From: JBPYCR01 sp051846935
Lineage (GTDB): Bacteria; Bacillota; Bacilli; Bacillales; Amphibacillaceae
NCBI RefSeq assembly: GCF_051846935.1
Contig: NZ_JBPYCS010000011.1
Span: forward strand, 1-64,000
DNA length: 64,000 nt
Reading direction: 5' to 3'
In this document: positions 35,789 through 44,993 of the stretch, one piece after another
Layout of the letters: the number at the start of each line of letters is the position of its first letter
How positions within the stretch are numbered: position 1 is the first letter of the stretch
Notes under the pieces: model-generated
Told to the model about the DNA's origin: nothing
What the model saw: the letters and a program-made list of their open reading frames with translations, nothing else
The model's database searches: none
Program-made: the position numbers and the translations under genes

Positions 35789-36604
35789 TTGAAGTTTTCT
35801 ATTGTATCAAAAGGGGATAAACGATCTAACAAAATAATGGCAACGGTTAAACAGTATTTAACCGATTTCAATTTAATATATGATGAAAAATTACCAGAAC
35901 TCGTCATTTCAGTTGGTGGCGACGGTACACTGCTTGAGGCGTTCCATCGATATGTTCACCGCTTAAAATCAACCGCATTTATAGGAATACATACAGGACA
36001 TCTTGGGTTTTATGCAGACTGGGTTCCTGAAGAAATAGAAAAACTCGTTATCGAAATAGCAAAGACACCATATCAAGTAGTTGAGTATCCGCTACTTGAG
36101 ATGATAATTCGTTTTAAAACAGAAAGAAAAGAAATTCGCTTTTTAGCTTTAAATGAGGCAACGATCAAGACGGCAGAAGGTTCGGTAGTATTCGATGTGC
36201 AAATTCGTGGCGAGCATTTTGAAACATTTCGCGGAGATGGACTATGTATTTCTACACCATCTGGAAGCACTGCTTATAATAAAGCATTAGGCGGGGCGAT
36301 TATTCATCCATCCATTGAGGCGATTCAGTTAACAGAAATGGCATCGATTAACAATCGCGTATTCCGTACCATTGGATCTCCTTTAATTTTGCCAAAGCAT
36401 CATACATGCTTATTAAAGCCTATGGTCGATCGAAGCTTTTTAATTGCTCGAGATCATTACACGGATACATATACAGATGTTAAATCGATTCAGTGTCGAG
36501 TTGCGAAAGAGAAAGTGCGCTTTGTTCGATATCGACCGTTCCCATTTTGGAACCGTGTGCGTGATTCGTTCGTTGCGGAAGGGGAAGAAGTTCATAAAGC
36601 ATAG
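35789..36604 (+). CDS. nadK: NAD kinase
   Basis: The 271-residue ATP-NAD kinase makes NADP. The GGDG motif is at residues 43-46 (ISVGGDGTLLEA), NEATIK binds NAD, and the second glycine-rich segment STPSGSTAYNKALGGAI is complete. The start is TTG 35789 after GGAGG. It lies 39 bases after relQ and 18 before the pseudouridine synthase gene, so the three likely form an operon. Confidence 0.95.
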   Translation: MKFSIVSKGDKRSNKIMATVKQYLTDFNLIYDEKLPELVISVGGDGTLLEAFHRYVHRLKSTAFIGIHTGHLGFYADWVPEEIEKLVIEIAKTPYQVVEYPLLEMIIRFKTERKEIRFLALNEATIKTAEGSVVFDVQIRGEHFETFRGDGLCISTPSGSTAYNKALGGAIIHPSIEAIQLTEMASINNRVFRTIGSPLILPKHHTCLLKPMVDRSFLIARDHYTDTYTDVKSIQCRVAKEKVRFVRYRPFPFWNRVRDSFVAEGEEVHKA

Positions 36605-36622
36605 ATAGGTGTGTAGCTTTAA

Positions 36623-37519
36623 ATGCAATGGAAAATAACAGAAAAGCACAATGGAATTACAATAAAGGATTATTTGCAAAATGTTAAACAGTTTTCTAGA
36701 AGAATGCTTAAAGTTGTGAAATTTAAAGGTGGCAATATATTAATTAATGGGTCGCCACAGAATGTAACGTACGTTTTACGCACAGGTGATATTTTGTCTA
36801 TCCAAATGCCGGAAGAAGCAGTTGGCGCGTATATGAATGCGCAGCATATTCCATTGTCTATCCTATATGAGGATGATGCGTTATTAATAATAGATAAAAG
36901 GGCTGGTATAGCAACAATACCTTCACGGAACCATCCAGATCACACGATTGCGAACGGTTTATTGGCATATTATCGTGATAAAAACCTACCTTATACCGTT
37001 CACGTTGTAACGCGACTTGATAAGGATACATCCGGACTATTACTAATCGCTAAGCATCGATACAGTCATTCTTTATTAGATAAAACGTTAAAAAACAAAA
37101 AAATTACGAGAAAATATAAAGCGATTGTACAAGGTCGGCTAAAAATGGAGAGTGGTATAATCGATGCGCCAATTGGTAGAAAAGAAGGATCTATTATTGA
37201 GCGACAAGTGAATAAATCTGGTCAAAGAGCGGTTACTCATTATAAGATGATTCGAGCATCCACGAATTATTCACTAGTAGAGATTAAGCTCGAAACAGGC
37301 AGAACACATCAAATACGTGTTCATTTTTCTCATTTAGGTCACCCGTTAGTAGGAGATGATTTATATGGGGGCTCGTTATGTCAGATGACACGACAAGCAC
37401 TACATTGTGCAGAGATTCGTGTAGAGCATCCACTTACTAAAGAAATATTAACATTTCAGTCTCCGTTGCCTAACGACATGAGTAGTTTCTTGCGTCGTAT
37501 TCAATTAGCCGATTATTAG
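36623..37519 (+). CDS. yjbO: RluA/RluD-type pseudouridine synthase (YjbO)
   Basis: The 298-residue protein has an N-terminal S4-like region (LKVVKFKGGNILINGSPQNV) and a synthase core with the catalytic Asp133 in VTRLDKDTSGLLL. HQIRVHFSHLGHPLVGDDLYGG completes the active site. It would modify uridines in rRNA. RluD itself, YlyB and YhcT are related, so the exact site is undetermined. It is the last gene of the relQ-nadK operon. Confidence 0.9.
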   Translation: MQWKITEKHNGITIKDYLQNVKQFSRRMLKVVKFKGGNILINGSPQNVTYVLRTGDILSIQMPEEAVGAYMNAQHIPLSILYEDDALLIIDKRAGIATIPSRNHPDHTIANGLLAYYRDKNLPYTVHVVTRLDKDTSGLLLIAKHRYSHSLLDKTLKNKKITRKYKAIVQGRLKMESGIIDAPIGRKEGSIIERQVNKSGQRAVTHYKMIRASTNYSLVEIKLETGRTHQIRVHFSHLGHPLVGDDLYGGSLCQMTRQALHCAEIRVEHPLTKEILTFQSPLPNDMSSFLRRIQLADY

Positions 37520-37564
37520 GTTGGTTTCAGAACGGTTGATTTAAATAGACGAACGTGAATCTAG

Positions 37565-37668
37565 AAACCCTTACTATTATTTGAACGCATAAAACTCCCC
37601 CTAAAGTAGTTTTACTTTTTAAGTGTCTACTTTAGGGGGAGCATATCAATTAAGGTAAGGGTTTTTTT
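37565..37668 (+). other. Nested hairpin structure ending in a T run
   Basis: An outer stem AAACCCTTAC (37565-37574) pairs with GTAAGGGTTT (37655-37664) and is followed by TTTT. Inside is a perfect 15-bp stem CTCCCCCTAAAGTAG / CTACTTTAGGGGGAG. The outer stem plus T run would terminate yjbO transcription. The inner perfect hairpin is unusual for a plain terminator. Confidence 0.6.
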
Positions 37669-37739
37669 ATGTGCAATTATTCAACCGTTGTGCCAGTAGA
37701 AGTACGCAATAACTAGGCGTACTTTTTAATTGACATTAA

Positions 37740-37763
37740 TACACTAGGGGGGTAAGGTATAAT
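37740..37763 (+). promoter_or_regulatory. CsoR operator and -10 box upstream of csoR
   Basis: TACACTAGGGGGGTA (37740-37754) matches the CsoR palindrome TACCC-N-GGGGTA with one change. It is followed by TATAAT at 37758-37763. TTGACA at 37730 is 22 bases away, a long spacer, so the -35 element is uncertain. Confidence 0.65.
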
Positions 37764-37788
37764 AAAAGTGTTGCAAAGGATGAGAGAA

Positions 37789-38094
37789 ATGGATAAGGTT
37801 CATGTATATGACCACCCGGTAACTCCGCGAACAAATACGGAGAAACAAGCAGTTATTAATCGATTAAAGAGAATCGAAGGACAAGTACGAGGAATACAAA
37901 AAATGGTGGAAGAAGATCGATATTGTATAGATGTTTTAGTTCAAATAAGCGCAATTCATGCAGCATTAAAGAAAGTAGGATATTCTGTTACAGAACGACA
38001 TTTGAAGCATTGTGTTAGTCATGCCGTACAATCTGGTGAAGGAAACGATGCGGTTGAAGAATTAATAGAAGTTATGAAGCACTTTTCCAAGTAA
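37789..38094 (+). CDS. csoR: Copper-sensing repressor CsoR
   Basis: The 101-residue all-helical repressor has the family core INRLKRIEGQVRGIQKMVEE, the Cys of YCIDVLVQ and the His-x-x-x-Cys of HLKHCVSH that bind Cu(I). I start at ATG 37789, eight bases after AAAGGA. The GTG at 37768 would lie at the expected transcription start. It precedes copA by 14 bases and would repress csoR-copA-copZ until copper binds. Confidence 0.9.
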   Translation: MDKVHVYDHPVTPRTNTEKQAVINRLKRIEGQVRGIQKMVEEDRYCIDVLVQISAIHAALKKVGYSVTERHLKHCVSHAVQSGEGNDAVEELIEVMKHFSK

Positions 38095-38108
38095 GAGGAG
38101 AGAAAGAT

Positions 38109-40493
38109 ATGAAGGAAATAAAAACTATTACTGTTCGTATTACAGGGATGACTTGTGCCGCTTGTTCTTCAAGGGTGGAAAAAGTCCTTAATAAAATAGA
38201 TGGTGTGGATGCACAAGTGAATTTGACAACAGAAAAGGCAAGTATTCAGTACGATCCGGATACTACTAACTTAAATGAGTTAACAACTAAAATCGAAAAG
38301 CTCGGCTACGGTGTCCAAACGGAGAAGGTAGAATTTGATATATACGGGATGACTTGTGCAACTTGTGCTTCAAGAATTGAAAAAGTATTGAATAAGCAAG
38401 AAGGAATCGTGCGAGCAACTGTAAATCTTACGACTGAAACAGCTGCAATTGACTTTAATCCATCTTTAATTGAAGAAGGAAAAATTATAGATACGATAAA
38501 AAAAATCGGGTACAATGCAAAACGAAAAGTGGACAAAAAGGAAAAACAGACACAAAAAGAAAAACAAATAAATCAGATGCAGCTTAAATTGCTAATTTCA
38601 GCTTTACTGTCCGCACCGTTGCTAGTGACAATGTTAGATCACTTGTTAGGGATCGATGTACCGCCTATATTAATGCATCCTTGGATTCAATTTGCATTAG
38701 CAACGCCTGTACAATTTATAATTGGCTGGCAATTTTATAAAGGAGCATACAATAACTTACGTAGCGGAAGCGCGAATATGGACGTTTTAGTTGCATTAGG
38801 AACGAGTGCTGCCTATTTTTATAGCTTATATGAAGCGTTCCAAACAATCGGAAATCCAGGCTATACGCCACACCTTTATTTTGAAACGAGTGCTATTCTA
38901 ATCACTCTAATCTTATTTGGAAAATATTTAGAGACAAATGCTAAAAGTAAAACAACTTTAGCTATATCAAAGCTTTTAAACTTACAAGCGAAAGAGGCGC
39001 GAGTTCTTAGAGAGGGAAAAGAACGAATGATTCCGGTTGATGAGGTGATTGTAGGGGATCATCTTCTAGTCAAACCTGGGGAAAAGATTCCAGTCGATGG
39101 TGTAGTTATAAAAGGCAGAACATCTGTTGACGAGTCAATGATAACTGGCGAGTCAATACCAATTGAAAAAGAGATTGAGTCGAATATGATTGGAGCAACG
39201 ATCAATAAAAACGGTACAATTGAAATGAAAGCAACAAAGGTCGGTAAAGATACTGCCCTTGCATCTATTGTCCAAGCAGTTGAAGATGCACAAGGATCGA
39301 AAGCACCGATTCAACGATTAGCCGATGTCATTTCAGGGTATTTTGTCCCGATCGTTGTCGGCATTGCAATTTTGACGTTTCTTATTTGGATAACTGTTAT
39401 AACACCAGGAAGCTTCGAGCCTTCTTTAATAGCATCTATAGCTGTATTAGTTATTGCTTGTCCATGTGCGCTTGGATTGGCAACGCCAACTTCGATTATG
39501 GTTGGTACAGGAAAGGCAGCGGAAAGTGGGATTTTATTCAAAGGTGGGGAACACTTAGAAAGAACACACCAGCTAAATACAATTGTGCTTGATAAAACAG
39601 GGACAATTACAAAAGGAAAGCCGGAAGTAACTGATTTTACTGGCGATAACGAAGTATTGCAATTATTGGCCAGTGCAGAAAAAGGTTCTGAGCACCCTTT
39701 GGCTGATGCGATCGTTACCTATGCCTCTACGAAAGGAATCGAGCTACTTGACGTGGATGCATTTGAGGCAATACCGGGTCATGGTATTCAAGCAGTGATT
39801 TCTAATCGTACGGTTCAAGTCGGTACTAGAAAACTAATGAATAAAAACAATATAAATATCGATTCTGTCGAAGGAAAGCTAAGACAGTTTGAAATAGAAG
39901 GTAAAACAGCAATGATTATTGCAGTTGATGGAACGTATCATGGAATGATTGCAGTCGCAGATACGATTAAAGAAACGGCAGCAGAAGCGATTCAACAGTT
40001 GAAGGCCAACGGTTTGGATGTTATTATGCTAACTGGAGATAATGAGAGAACTGCACAAGCAATCGCAAAACAAGTAGGAATTGATCGTGTCATTGCGCAA
40101 GTATTACCAGAAGAAAAGGCGGACAAGATAAAAGCGTTACAGCAACAAGGGAAAAAGGTTGCAATGGTTGGAGATGGCATTAATGACGCCCCCGCTTTAG
40201 CGATTGCTGATATCGGTATTGCGATTGGTACAGGTACGGAAGTTGCTATCGAAGCTGCCGATGTTACGATACTTGGCGGAGAACTACTCTTAATTTCTAA
40301 AGCGATTAAAATAAGTCATGCAACGATAAAAAATATTCGCCAAAATTTATTTTGGGCATTTGCCTATAATAGTGCAGGTATCCCGGTCGCTGCGGTTGGT
40401 TTTCTTGCCCCTTGGATTGCAGGTGCAGCAATGGCTTTTAGCTCGGTTAGTGTTGTTACAAATGCACTTCGCTTAAAGCGAGTGAAAATCTAA
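38109..40493 (+). CDS. copA: Cu(+)-exporting P-type ATPase CopA
   Basis: The 794-residue P1B-ATPase has two N-terminal heavy-metal domains (GMTCAAC and GMTCATC), eight membrane helices with the transmembrane CPCALGLATP metal motif, the phosphorylation site DKTGTITKG, the HP motif in SEHPLADA and GDGINDAPALA. The C-terminal helices carry YN and MxxSS (FSSVSV). It pumps Cu(I) out of the cytoplasm. It is in an operon with csoR upstream; copZ follows after 130 bases. Confidence 0.96.
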   Translation: MKEIKTITVRITGMTCAACSSRVEKVLNKIDGVDAQVNLTTEKASIQYDPDTTNLNELTTKIEKLGYGVQTEKVEFDIYGMTCATCASRIEKVLNKQEGIVRATVNLTTETAAIDFNPSLIEEGKIIDTIKKIGYNAKRKVDKKEKQTQKEKQINQMQLKLLISALLSAPLLVTMLDHLLGIDVPPILMHPWIQFALATPVQFIIGWQFYKGAYNNLRSGSANMDVLVALGTSAAYFYSLYEAFQTIGNPGYTPHLYFETSAILITLILFGKYLETNAKSKTTLAISKLLNLQAKEARVLREGKERMIPVDEVIVGDHLLVKPGEKIPVDGVVIKGRTSVDESMITGESIPIEKEIESNMIGATINKNGTIEMKATKVGKDTALASIVQAVEDAQGSKAPIQRLADVISGYFVPIVVGIAILTFLIWITVITPGSFEPSLIASIAVLVIACPCALGLATPTSIMVGTGKAAESGILFKGGEHLERTHQLNTIVLDKTGTITKGKPEVTDFTGDNEVLQLLASAEKGSEHPLADAIVTYASTKGIELLDVDAFEAIPGHGIQAVISNRTVQVGTRKLMNKNNINIDSVEGKLRQFEIEGKTAMIIAVDGTYHGMIAVADTIKETAAEAIQQLKANGLDVIMLTGDNERTAQAIAKQVGIDRVIAQVLPEEKADKIKALQQQGKKVAMVGDGINDAPALAIADIGIAIGTGTEVAIEAADVTILGGELLLISKAIKISHATIKNIRQNLFWAFAYNSAGIPVAAVGFLAPWIAGAAMAFSSVSVVTNALRLKRVKI

Positions 40494-40623
40494 CAAATTA
40501 ACTTGTGGTAATATATCGGGAAAAGTTAAATGAATCATTTTCAATTCAATAATTAATGGTTTTAAGTAAATAATGAAGTAGGAGAAATGTTCTAACATTT
40601 CCGCTATACGAGGAGATAAAATT

Positions 40624-40830
40624 ATGCAAACTACATTACATGTAAAAGGAATGAGCTGTGGGCATTGTGTCTCAGCTATTAAAGATGAATTGAAGCAATT
40701 AAACGGTATATCGGCTGTAGAAGTAAACTTAAGTGATGGTACTGTAGATATTACGTGTGATGATACACACATTACGATTGAAGAAATACGAACTACAATT
40801 GAAGATATAGGCTATGACGTAGTAGAATAA
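40624..40830 (+). CDS. copZ: Copper chaperone CopZ
   Basis: The 68-residue Atx1-like chaperone has the Cu(I) site MSCGHC at residues 9-14 and an alternating beta-alpha pattern to GYDVVE. It hands copper to CopA and possibly to other acceptors. Ribosome site CGAGGAG. It is followed by a strong terminator. In this genome a copper-rich spore oxidase lies 10 kb downstream, so CopZ may also matter for its supply; that is inference. Confidence 0.95.
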   Translation: MQTTLHVKGMSCGHCVSAIKDELKQLNGISAVEVNLSDGTVDITCDDTHITIEEIRTTIEDIGYDVVE

Positions 40831-40835
40831 CACTT

Positions 40836-40869
40836 TAAGCTGGTTCAAAACTGTTGAACCAGCTTTTTT
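40836..40869 (+). terminator. Rho-independent terminator after copZ
   Basis: The stem AAGCTGGTTCAA / TTGAACCAGCTT is followed by TTTT. Confidence 0.88.
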
Positions 40870-41450
40870 GATTGCACTATTTTAGATTGTACAAGTATCG
40901 CCATATACATCGCTTAAATTAAAACAATTCTTTGTTACTTACTTAATTTTTTTAAACAATTTTCTTTCAAACTTAAGTGGAGAAATTCGCTTTTGAATTT
41001 CCCCCTTCTTTACTAATCCACAATGGAACTATCGATTATTTATAGCTCCATTTGTTTCTAAATGTAAAGCCTAATATATTCAATTTATTGCTTTATCATA
41101 CAATGTTAGATAAAATGAGAAAGGCTGTAACAGTCATTGTATCAGTGCTTTTAAGGTGTTTTTATACTAATTTGCTTCGCTGTTTTTCAATTTTACATAC
41201 GGAACGCTTGAAGTTTTAATAAAATCTATATTCGTATAGCTCTTCCATTATCATAGACATTTATAATTGTTTTAATGATTGTTTTTTTCTTCGATTTAAA
41301 GGAAATAACATACTATAAACTATTCACGTGGAGTATAGTAAAATTTAATGAGTTGTTCAAAGCTACAAGTACCGAAGCAAGTCTTTATCGTTCAACAAAA
41401 TAGGAAGCTTGCAAATGATTCATTCTACCGATAAGGGAGTGGGTGATCGA
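40870..41450. other. Gap upstream of mgtE without recognised features
   Basis: I found no gene and no match to the conserved GGTGAGGCTCC element of the magnesium M-box riboswitch, which often precedes mgtE in Bacilli. The region is AT-rich. The ribosome site for mgtE (GGGAGTGGGTGA) is at its end. Confidence 0.45.
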
Positions 41451-42809
41451 GTGGAAGAAGTAAAAAAGACAGAAAAACATATAGGCGTTTTACGACGATT
41501 ATTAAAAAACGAACAAACAGAGGGGTTTCGAAGAGAATTTCTAGAAATTCACCCGTATGATCAAGCGATGTTTTTTCGTGAGCAATCACAAAACGCCCGT
41601 CTGCAAATATATTCATATTTATCTCCAGAAGAAATTGCGGAAATAATGGAGAATATTGAACTGGAAGAAACAGAAATGTTCATTACCGAAATGGACCCCC
41701 GGTTCGCCTCGATGGTGCTAGCAGAAATGCCGGCAGATGATGCGGTTGATATATTAAACGAATTGGAAAAGGATGCTGTTGCAAGTTTTCTTACGATTAT
41801 GGATAAGACTGCTGCTGACGAGATAAAAGAATTACTTCATTACGAGGAAAAAACTGCTGGTAGTATTATGACGACGGAATTTGTTGCTGTATATAAATCG
41901 TATACGGTTAAAGAAACGATGCAACAAATGAAAAAGCAAGCGCCAAATGCTGAAACGATTTATTATATGTATGTCCTTGATGAGAATAAACATCTCGTCG
42001 GTGTACTATCTTTACGCGATCTAATAATCGCTGACGAGGAAGAATATATTTCTACTATAATGAGTGAGCATGTTGTTTCTGTATCGGTCGGAAGAGACCA
42101 AGAGGAAATTGCTCAGATGATGCGTGATTATGACTTTCTCGCGCTTCCAGTTGTTGACTTTCAAAATCATTTACTTGGCATTATTACAGTAGACGATATT
42201 TTAGACGTTATGGATGAAGAGGCAAGTGATGATTATTCTAAGCTAGCAGCTATTTCTGATGTTGATCGTCCAGACGATGGGCCAGTAAAATCTGCAAAAA
42301 AACGGTTACCTTGGCTAATTATTTTATTGTTTCTAGGAATGCTTACAGCGAGTTTAATTGGCAGCTTTGAAGAAACGTTGGAGCAAGTCGCTGTCTTGGC
42401 CATTTTTATTCCACTAATTGCAGGGATGGCTGGTAATACAGGTACACAATCATTAGCTGTAGCCGTGCGTGGCTTAGCGACTGGAGATTATGGAAAACAA
42501 GGAAAAATGAAACTAATTGCGCGAGAAGCAACGACAGGCTTAATTACAGGATTTGTATGTGGAACTGTCATCTCAATTGTAATTTATTTATGGAAAGGTG
42601 AGCTGTTTCTAGGAATTCTAGTTGGAATATCAATTATGGCTACTTTAATTATTGCTACACTTTCTGGTGCATTAATTCCAATCGTTATGGATCGATTAAA
42701 TATAGATCCTGCAGTAGCATCCGGTCCATTTATTACGACACTAAATGATATTACTTCTGTATTAATTTACTTTGGTATGGCTACAACTTTTATGCGATTT
42801 TTAATATAG
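41451..42809 (+). CDS. mgtE: Magnesium transporter MgtE
   Basis: The 452-residue MgtE has an N-terminal superhelical domain (to about residue 120, with FITEMDPRFASMVLAEMP) and two CBS domains (EKTAGSIMTTEFV and ISTIMSEHVVSV to VDDILDVMDEE). Five membrane helices include the pore sequence PLIAGMAGNTGTQS and the terminal TTLNDITSVLIYFG. The cytosolic domains gate the channel by sensing Mg2+. I use GTG 41451, preceded by GGGTGA, which gives the usual length. The frame continues 14 codons upstream. Confidence 0.93.
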   Translation: MEEVKKTEKHIGVLRRLLKNEQTEGFRREFLEIHPYDQAMFFREQSQNARLQIYSYLSPEEIAEIMENIELEETEMFITEMDPRFASMVLAEMPADDAVDILNELEKDAVASFLTIMDKTAADEIKELLHYEEKTAGSIMTTEFVAVYKSYTVKETMQQMKKQAPNAETIYYMYVLDENKHLVGVLSLRDLIIADEEEYISTIMSEHVVSVSVGRDQEEIAQMMRDYDFLALPVVDFQNHLLGIITVDDILDVMDEEASDDYSKLAAISDVDRPDDGPVKSAKKRLPWLIILLFLGMLTASLIGSFEETLEQVAVLAIFIPLIAGMAGNTGTQSLAVAVRGLATGDYGKQGKMKLIAREATTGLITGFVCGTVISIVIYLWKGELFLGILVGISIMATLIIATLSGALIPIVMDRLNIDPAVASGPFITTLNDITSVLIYFGMATTFMRFLI

Positions 42810-42899
42810 ACTGTATGTGCTTTTCATTCTACGTCATCGGGTAGTTGAATTCGTCACCTATTTATTACGTAATAAATCTCTCATAAATAAATTATGTTG

Positions 42900-42943
42900 C
42901 AGGTAAGTCGATCTACAATTTATCGGGCTTGCCTGTATTTTTA
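42900..42943 (+). terminator. Terminator after mgtE
   Basis: The stem CAGGTAAG / CTTGCCTG has one mismatch and is followed by TATTTTTA. Confidence 0.65.
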
Positions 42944-42969
42944 TAGTCGAGTCAAAAGTTGCTATCTTC

Positions 42970-43010
42970 TCCATTTATCGAATCGGCTGTTTAGACGATC
43001 GATAAATGGA
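42970..43010. other. Perfect 12-bp inverted repeat upstream of cotO
   Basis: TCCATTTATCGA and TCGATAAATGGA face each other over a 17-base loop. There is no T run directly after it, so it may be an operator or a weak terminator. Confidence 0.45.
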
Positions 43011-43041
43011 CATTTGTAGTTTGTTCTTTTTTCGGAACAAC

Positions 43042-43069
43042 ACACTTCTAATTATAGACTCATATAATA
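43042..43069 (+). promoter_or_regulatory. Candidate sigma-K promoter of cotO
   Basis: AC at 43042-43043 and CATATAATA at 43061-43069 (consensus CATAnnnTA) are 17 bases apart. Transcription would start about 25 bases before the ribosome site. Confidence 0.5.
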
Positions 43070-43101
43070 AGTAGAATTATTATTATAAAGGGGTGTACGA
43101 A

Positions 43102-43617
43102 GTGAGAAAGCAGTATGCGCAAGATCCATTGCTATACATTCAGCAACCAAAAAGAAGCACACCAAAAGCTAAAATGCAATCTAGTTATACAACAAAGTCT
43201 CAAAGGAATCAAAGCAGTCAAGTTAATCAACCTTTACCAAGCAGAGGTGCTGTGAAAAAAAAGATACGTAAAAAGCATCTTATTCCTAACGCAGATTTAG
43301 GCACATTAGGTTATGAGATGCCGGCACAATCAGAATTGAGTGAAGAAACAAAGGATTCTACAGAGGATGAAGAGAGCGAAAAGACTGAACCAAAGAAGTT
43401 TAACCAATTAACGGTCGAGCAAAAAATTGATTATTTTATTAAAAGACCTCGATTTGCACCGGCAGTAAAGTGTGAAGTAAAAACGACAGATAAACGATAT
43501 AAAGGCGTAATTATGGATAAAGTAGAGAATAACATAAAGATGAAAGTTGGCAGGAGGGAAACCGAAACTTCCCTCCCAATAAAAGCGATATTAGAAATAA
43601 ATTTAATTGGATTTTAA
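43102..43617 (+). CDS. cotO: Spore coat protein CotO-like
   Basis: The 171-residue protein begins MRKQYAQDPLLYIQQPKR, like the CotO (YjbX) opening, followed by a basic Gln/Ser-rich part and an acidic stretch (SEETKDSTEDEESEKTEPKK). A C-terminal beta module then reads KGVIMDKVENNIKMKV to LPIKAILEINLIGF. CotO helps assemble the outer coat. I use GTG 43102, since GTG 43093 leaves no space after AAAGGGG. The C-terminal module resembles those of the coat-like proteins near mnxG. Confidence 0.78.
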   Translation: MRKQYAQDPLLYIQQPKRSTPKAKMQSSYTTKSQRNQSSQVNQPLPSRGAVKKKIRKKHLIPNADLGTLGYEMPAQSELSEETKDSTEDEESEKTEPKKFNQLTVEQKIDYFIKRPRFAPAVKCEVKTTDKRYKGVIMDKVENNIKMKVGRRETETSLPIKAILEINLIGF

Positions 43618-43621
43618 CAAC

Positions 43622-43660
43622 AAAACGGATTAGCGATGATGTGACGGCTAATCCGTTTTT
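43622..43660 (+). terminator. Rho-independent terminator after cotO
   Basis: The perfect stem AAAACGGATTAGC / GCTAATCCGTTTT is followed by T. Confidence 0.88.
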
Positions 43661-43771
43661 ACATGAATTTAATTGAAGTTTCAAAATATATATAAAGGGT
43701 ATTTACTAATTAAGGTGAATATACGTAAGTAAGAATATATCTCTTGTTTTAATTCGAAAGGAGAGAACTAA

Positions 43772-44002
43772 ATGGGTTATATTTTACCGGTAGCCAATTA
43801 TCAATACGCAAAGTACCATATGTTGCAAATTCAGGAGAAAAAGAACACCTATTATATTGAAAGTCCATTTAAAGTAGTATTGGATGAAACATACGAAAAC
43901 CAAAAGAAGAGGCAACAGCAGGCAATGTTTTATGAAAAAAATTACCGAAAAGGGGTCCGAGCGAAAAGGAATAAGGGAGATTTTATTGACTCAACTATTT
44001 AG
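43772..44002 (+). CDS. Small basic protein, unknown, probably sporulation-associated
   Basis: The 76-residue protein starts MGYILPVANYQYAKYHMLQ, a Tyr-rich opening, and ends with a Lys/Arg-rich tail (KNYRKGVRAKRNKGD). It has a strong ribosome site (AAAGGAGAG). No membrane segment or Cys is present. It lies between cotO and a DUF421 gene. The context suggests a spore role, but nothing in the sequence proves it. A second overlapping frame here is a shadow. Confidence 0.6.
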   Translation: MGYILPVANYQYAKYHMLQIQEKKNTYYIESPFKVVLDETYENQKKRQQQAMFYEKNYRKGVRAKRNKGDFIDSTI

Positions 44003-44023
44003 TATATACGTACTATTTAGGTG

Positions 44024-44737
44024 CTATTTATATTTTTCCTTCATATCTTTTTTCTTTATTTTAGTATATGGTAGAGCAAACAGTTTTTTACCTTCCAAAT
44101 ATTCCGCATAAAATACGTCTTTGATTGAAGAAAAACCTTGAACTTTTAATTGTTGGAAAAGCCATTGCTCGGTCAATCCCGATTCAGCCAAATTATCTTT
44201 AATAATTTCTCCATCACTAATTAAAGTCATAGCCATACTCGGTTCGTCAGACTTAATATTTAAATCTTCTTTCGTCGGTGTTTGATAGTTAGACTTCTTT
44301 AATACGGATACTTGGCCATTTGACTCCATAACAGCATACTCTACTTCTTGTATCGAAAATACATCCTTCATGCGCAACATATGTTGTAATTCATCGATAT
44401 CAATTTTATTTTTTTTCATTTCATCATAAATTATGTTCCCTTTATGAATTACTAAAGACGGTTTGCCTTCTAATAAATAGCGTGAGCGTTTAAATTTTTG
44501 GGTTGTAATTTCTACTAAATATAATAAAGATCCCCATAGAAAAATTACGTAACCGATTTCTAATATCCCTGCCTTATCGTCAAAAAGTGCGTTTCCTACA
44601 AGTTCACCTAAAACTAATGCGGAAATAAAATCGAAAGGAGTAAGTTGGGATATTTGTGTCTTCCCTAAAAGTTTTGTAAGTAAAAACAATGCACAAAAGC
44701 CAAATAATGTTTCGATTAGCATGGAATAGTAATTCAC
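44024..44737 (-). CDS. DUF421 (YetF-type) membrane protein
   Basis: The 237-residue protein has three N-terminal membrane helices, including FGFCALFLLTKLLGKTQISQLTPFDFI with the conserved LLGKxQxxQLTPFDF. A cytoplasmic DUF421 domain follows (RYLLEGKPSLVIHKGNI, DELQHMLRMKDVFSIQEVEYAV, ESNGQVSVLKK). Paralogs in B. subtilis are often expressed in sporulation. The start is GTG 44737 after GGGAGAGA. It converges with the small gene at 43772, 21 bases apart. Confidence 0.88.
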   Translation of the reverse strand: MNYYSMLIETLFGFCALFLLTKLLGKTQISQLTPFDFISALVLGELVGNALFDDKAGILEIGYVIFLWGSLLYLVEITTQKFKRSRYLLEGKPSLVIHKGNIIYDEMKKNKIDIDELQHMLRMKDVFSIQEVEYAVMESNGQVSVLKKSNYQTPTKEDLNIKSDEPSMAMTLISDGEIIKDNLAESGLTEQWLFQQLKVQGFSSIKDVFYAEYLEGKKLFALPYTKIKKKDMKEKYK

Positions 44738-44905
44738 GAATACTCTCTCCCAACATAGTGATCGTACTAGTTATACTGTCCGAAAAGAGTATGAACATTC
44801 ATCTTAATGACTGTTTGTTTATTCAATTAAAAATAAAGTGTTTATCAAGAACTTTAAACAAATCGGCTGCCGCGCTAATATAACGCAATAGTTAATAAAC
44901 AATAA

Positions 44906-44944
44906 AACGGCTTTAGCTCTATCTATTATTGAGCTAAAGCCGTT
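44906..44944. terminator. Terminator after yjcF
   Basis: The stem AACGGCTTTAGCTC / GAGCTAAAGCCGTT is nearly perfect. On the minus strand it is followed by TTATTGTTTATT. Confidence 0.7.
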
Positions 44945-44993
44945 GCCATTCTTTCTGTATGCGCAGTCCGCATCGTGCCAACTGCGCATACAT

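Noticed and set aside
40870..41450. M-box magnesium riboswitch before mgtE
   Set aside because: The conserved GGTGAGGCTCC element and the following paired blocks were not found, although mgtE genes in Bacilli often carry it.
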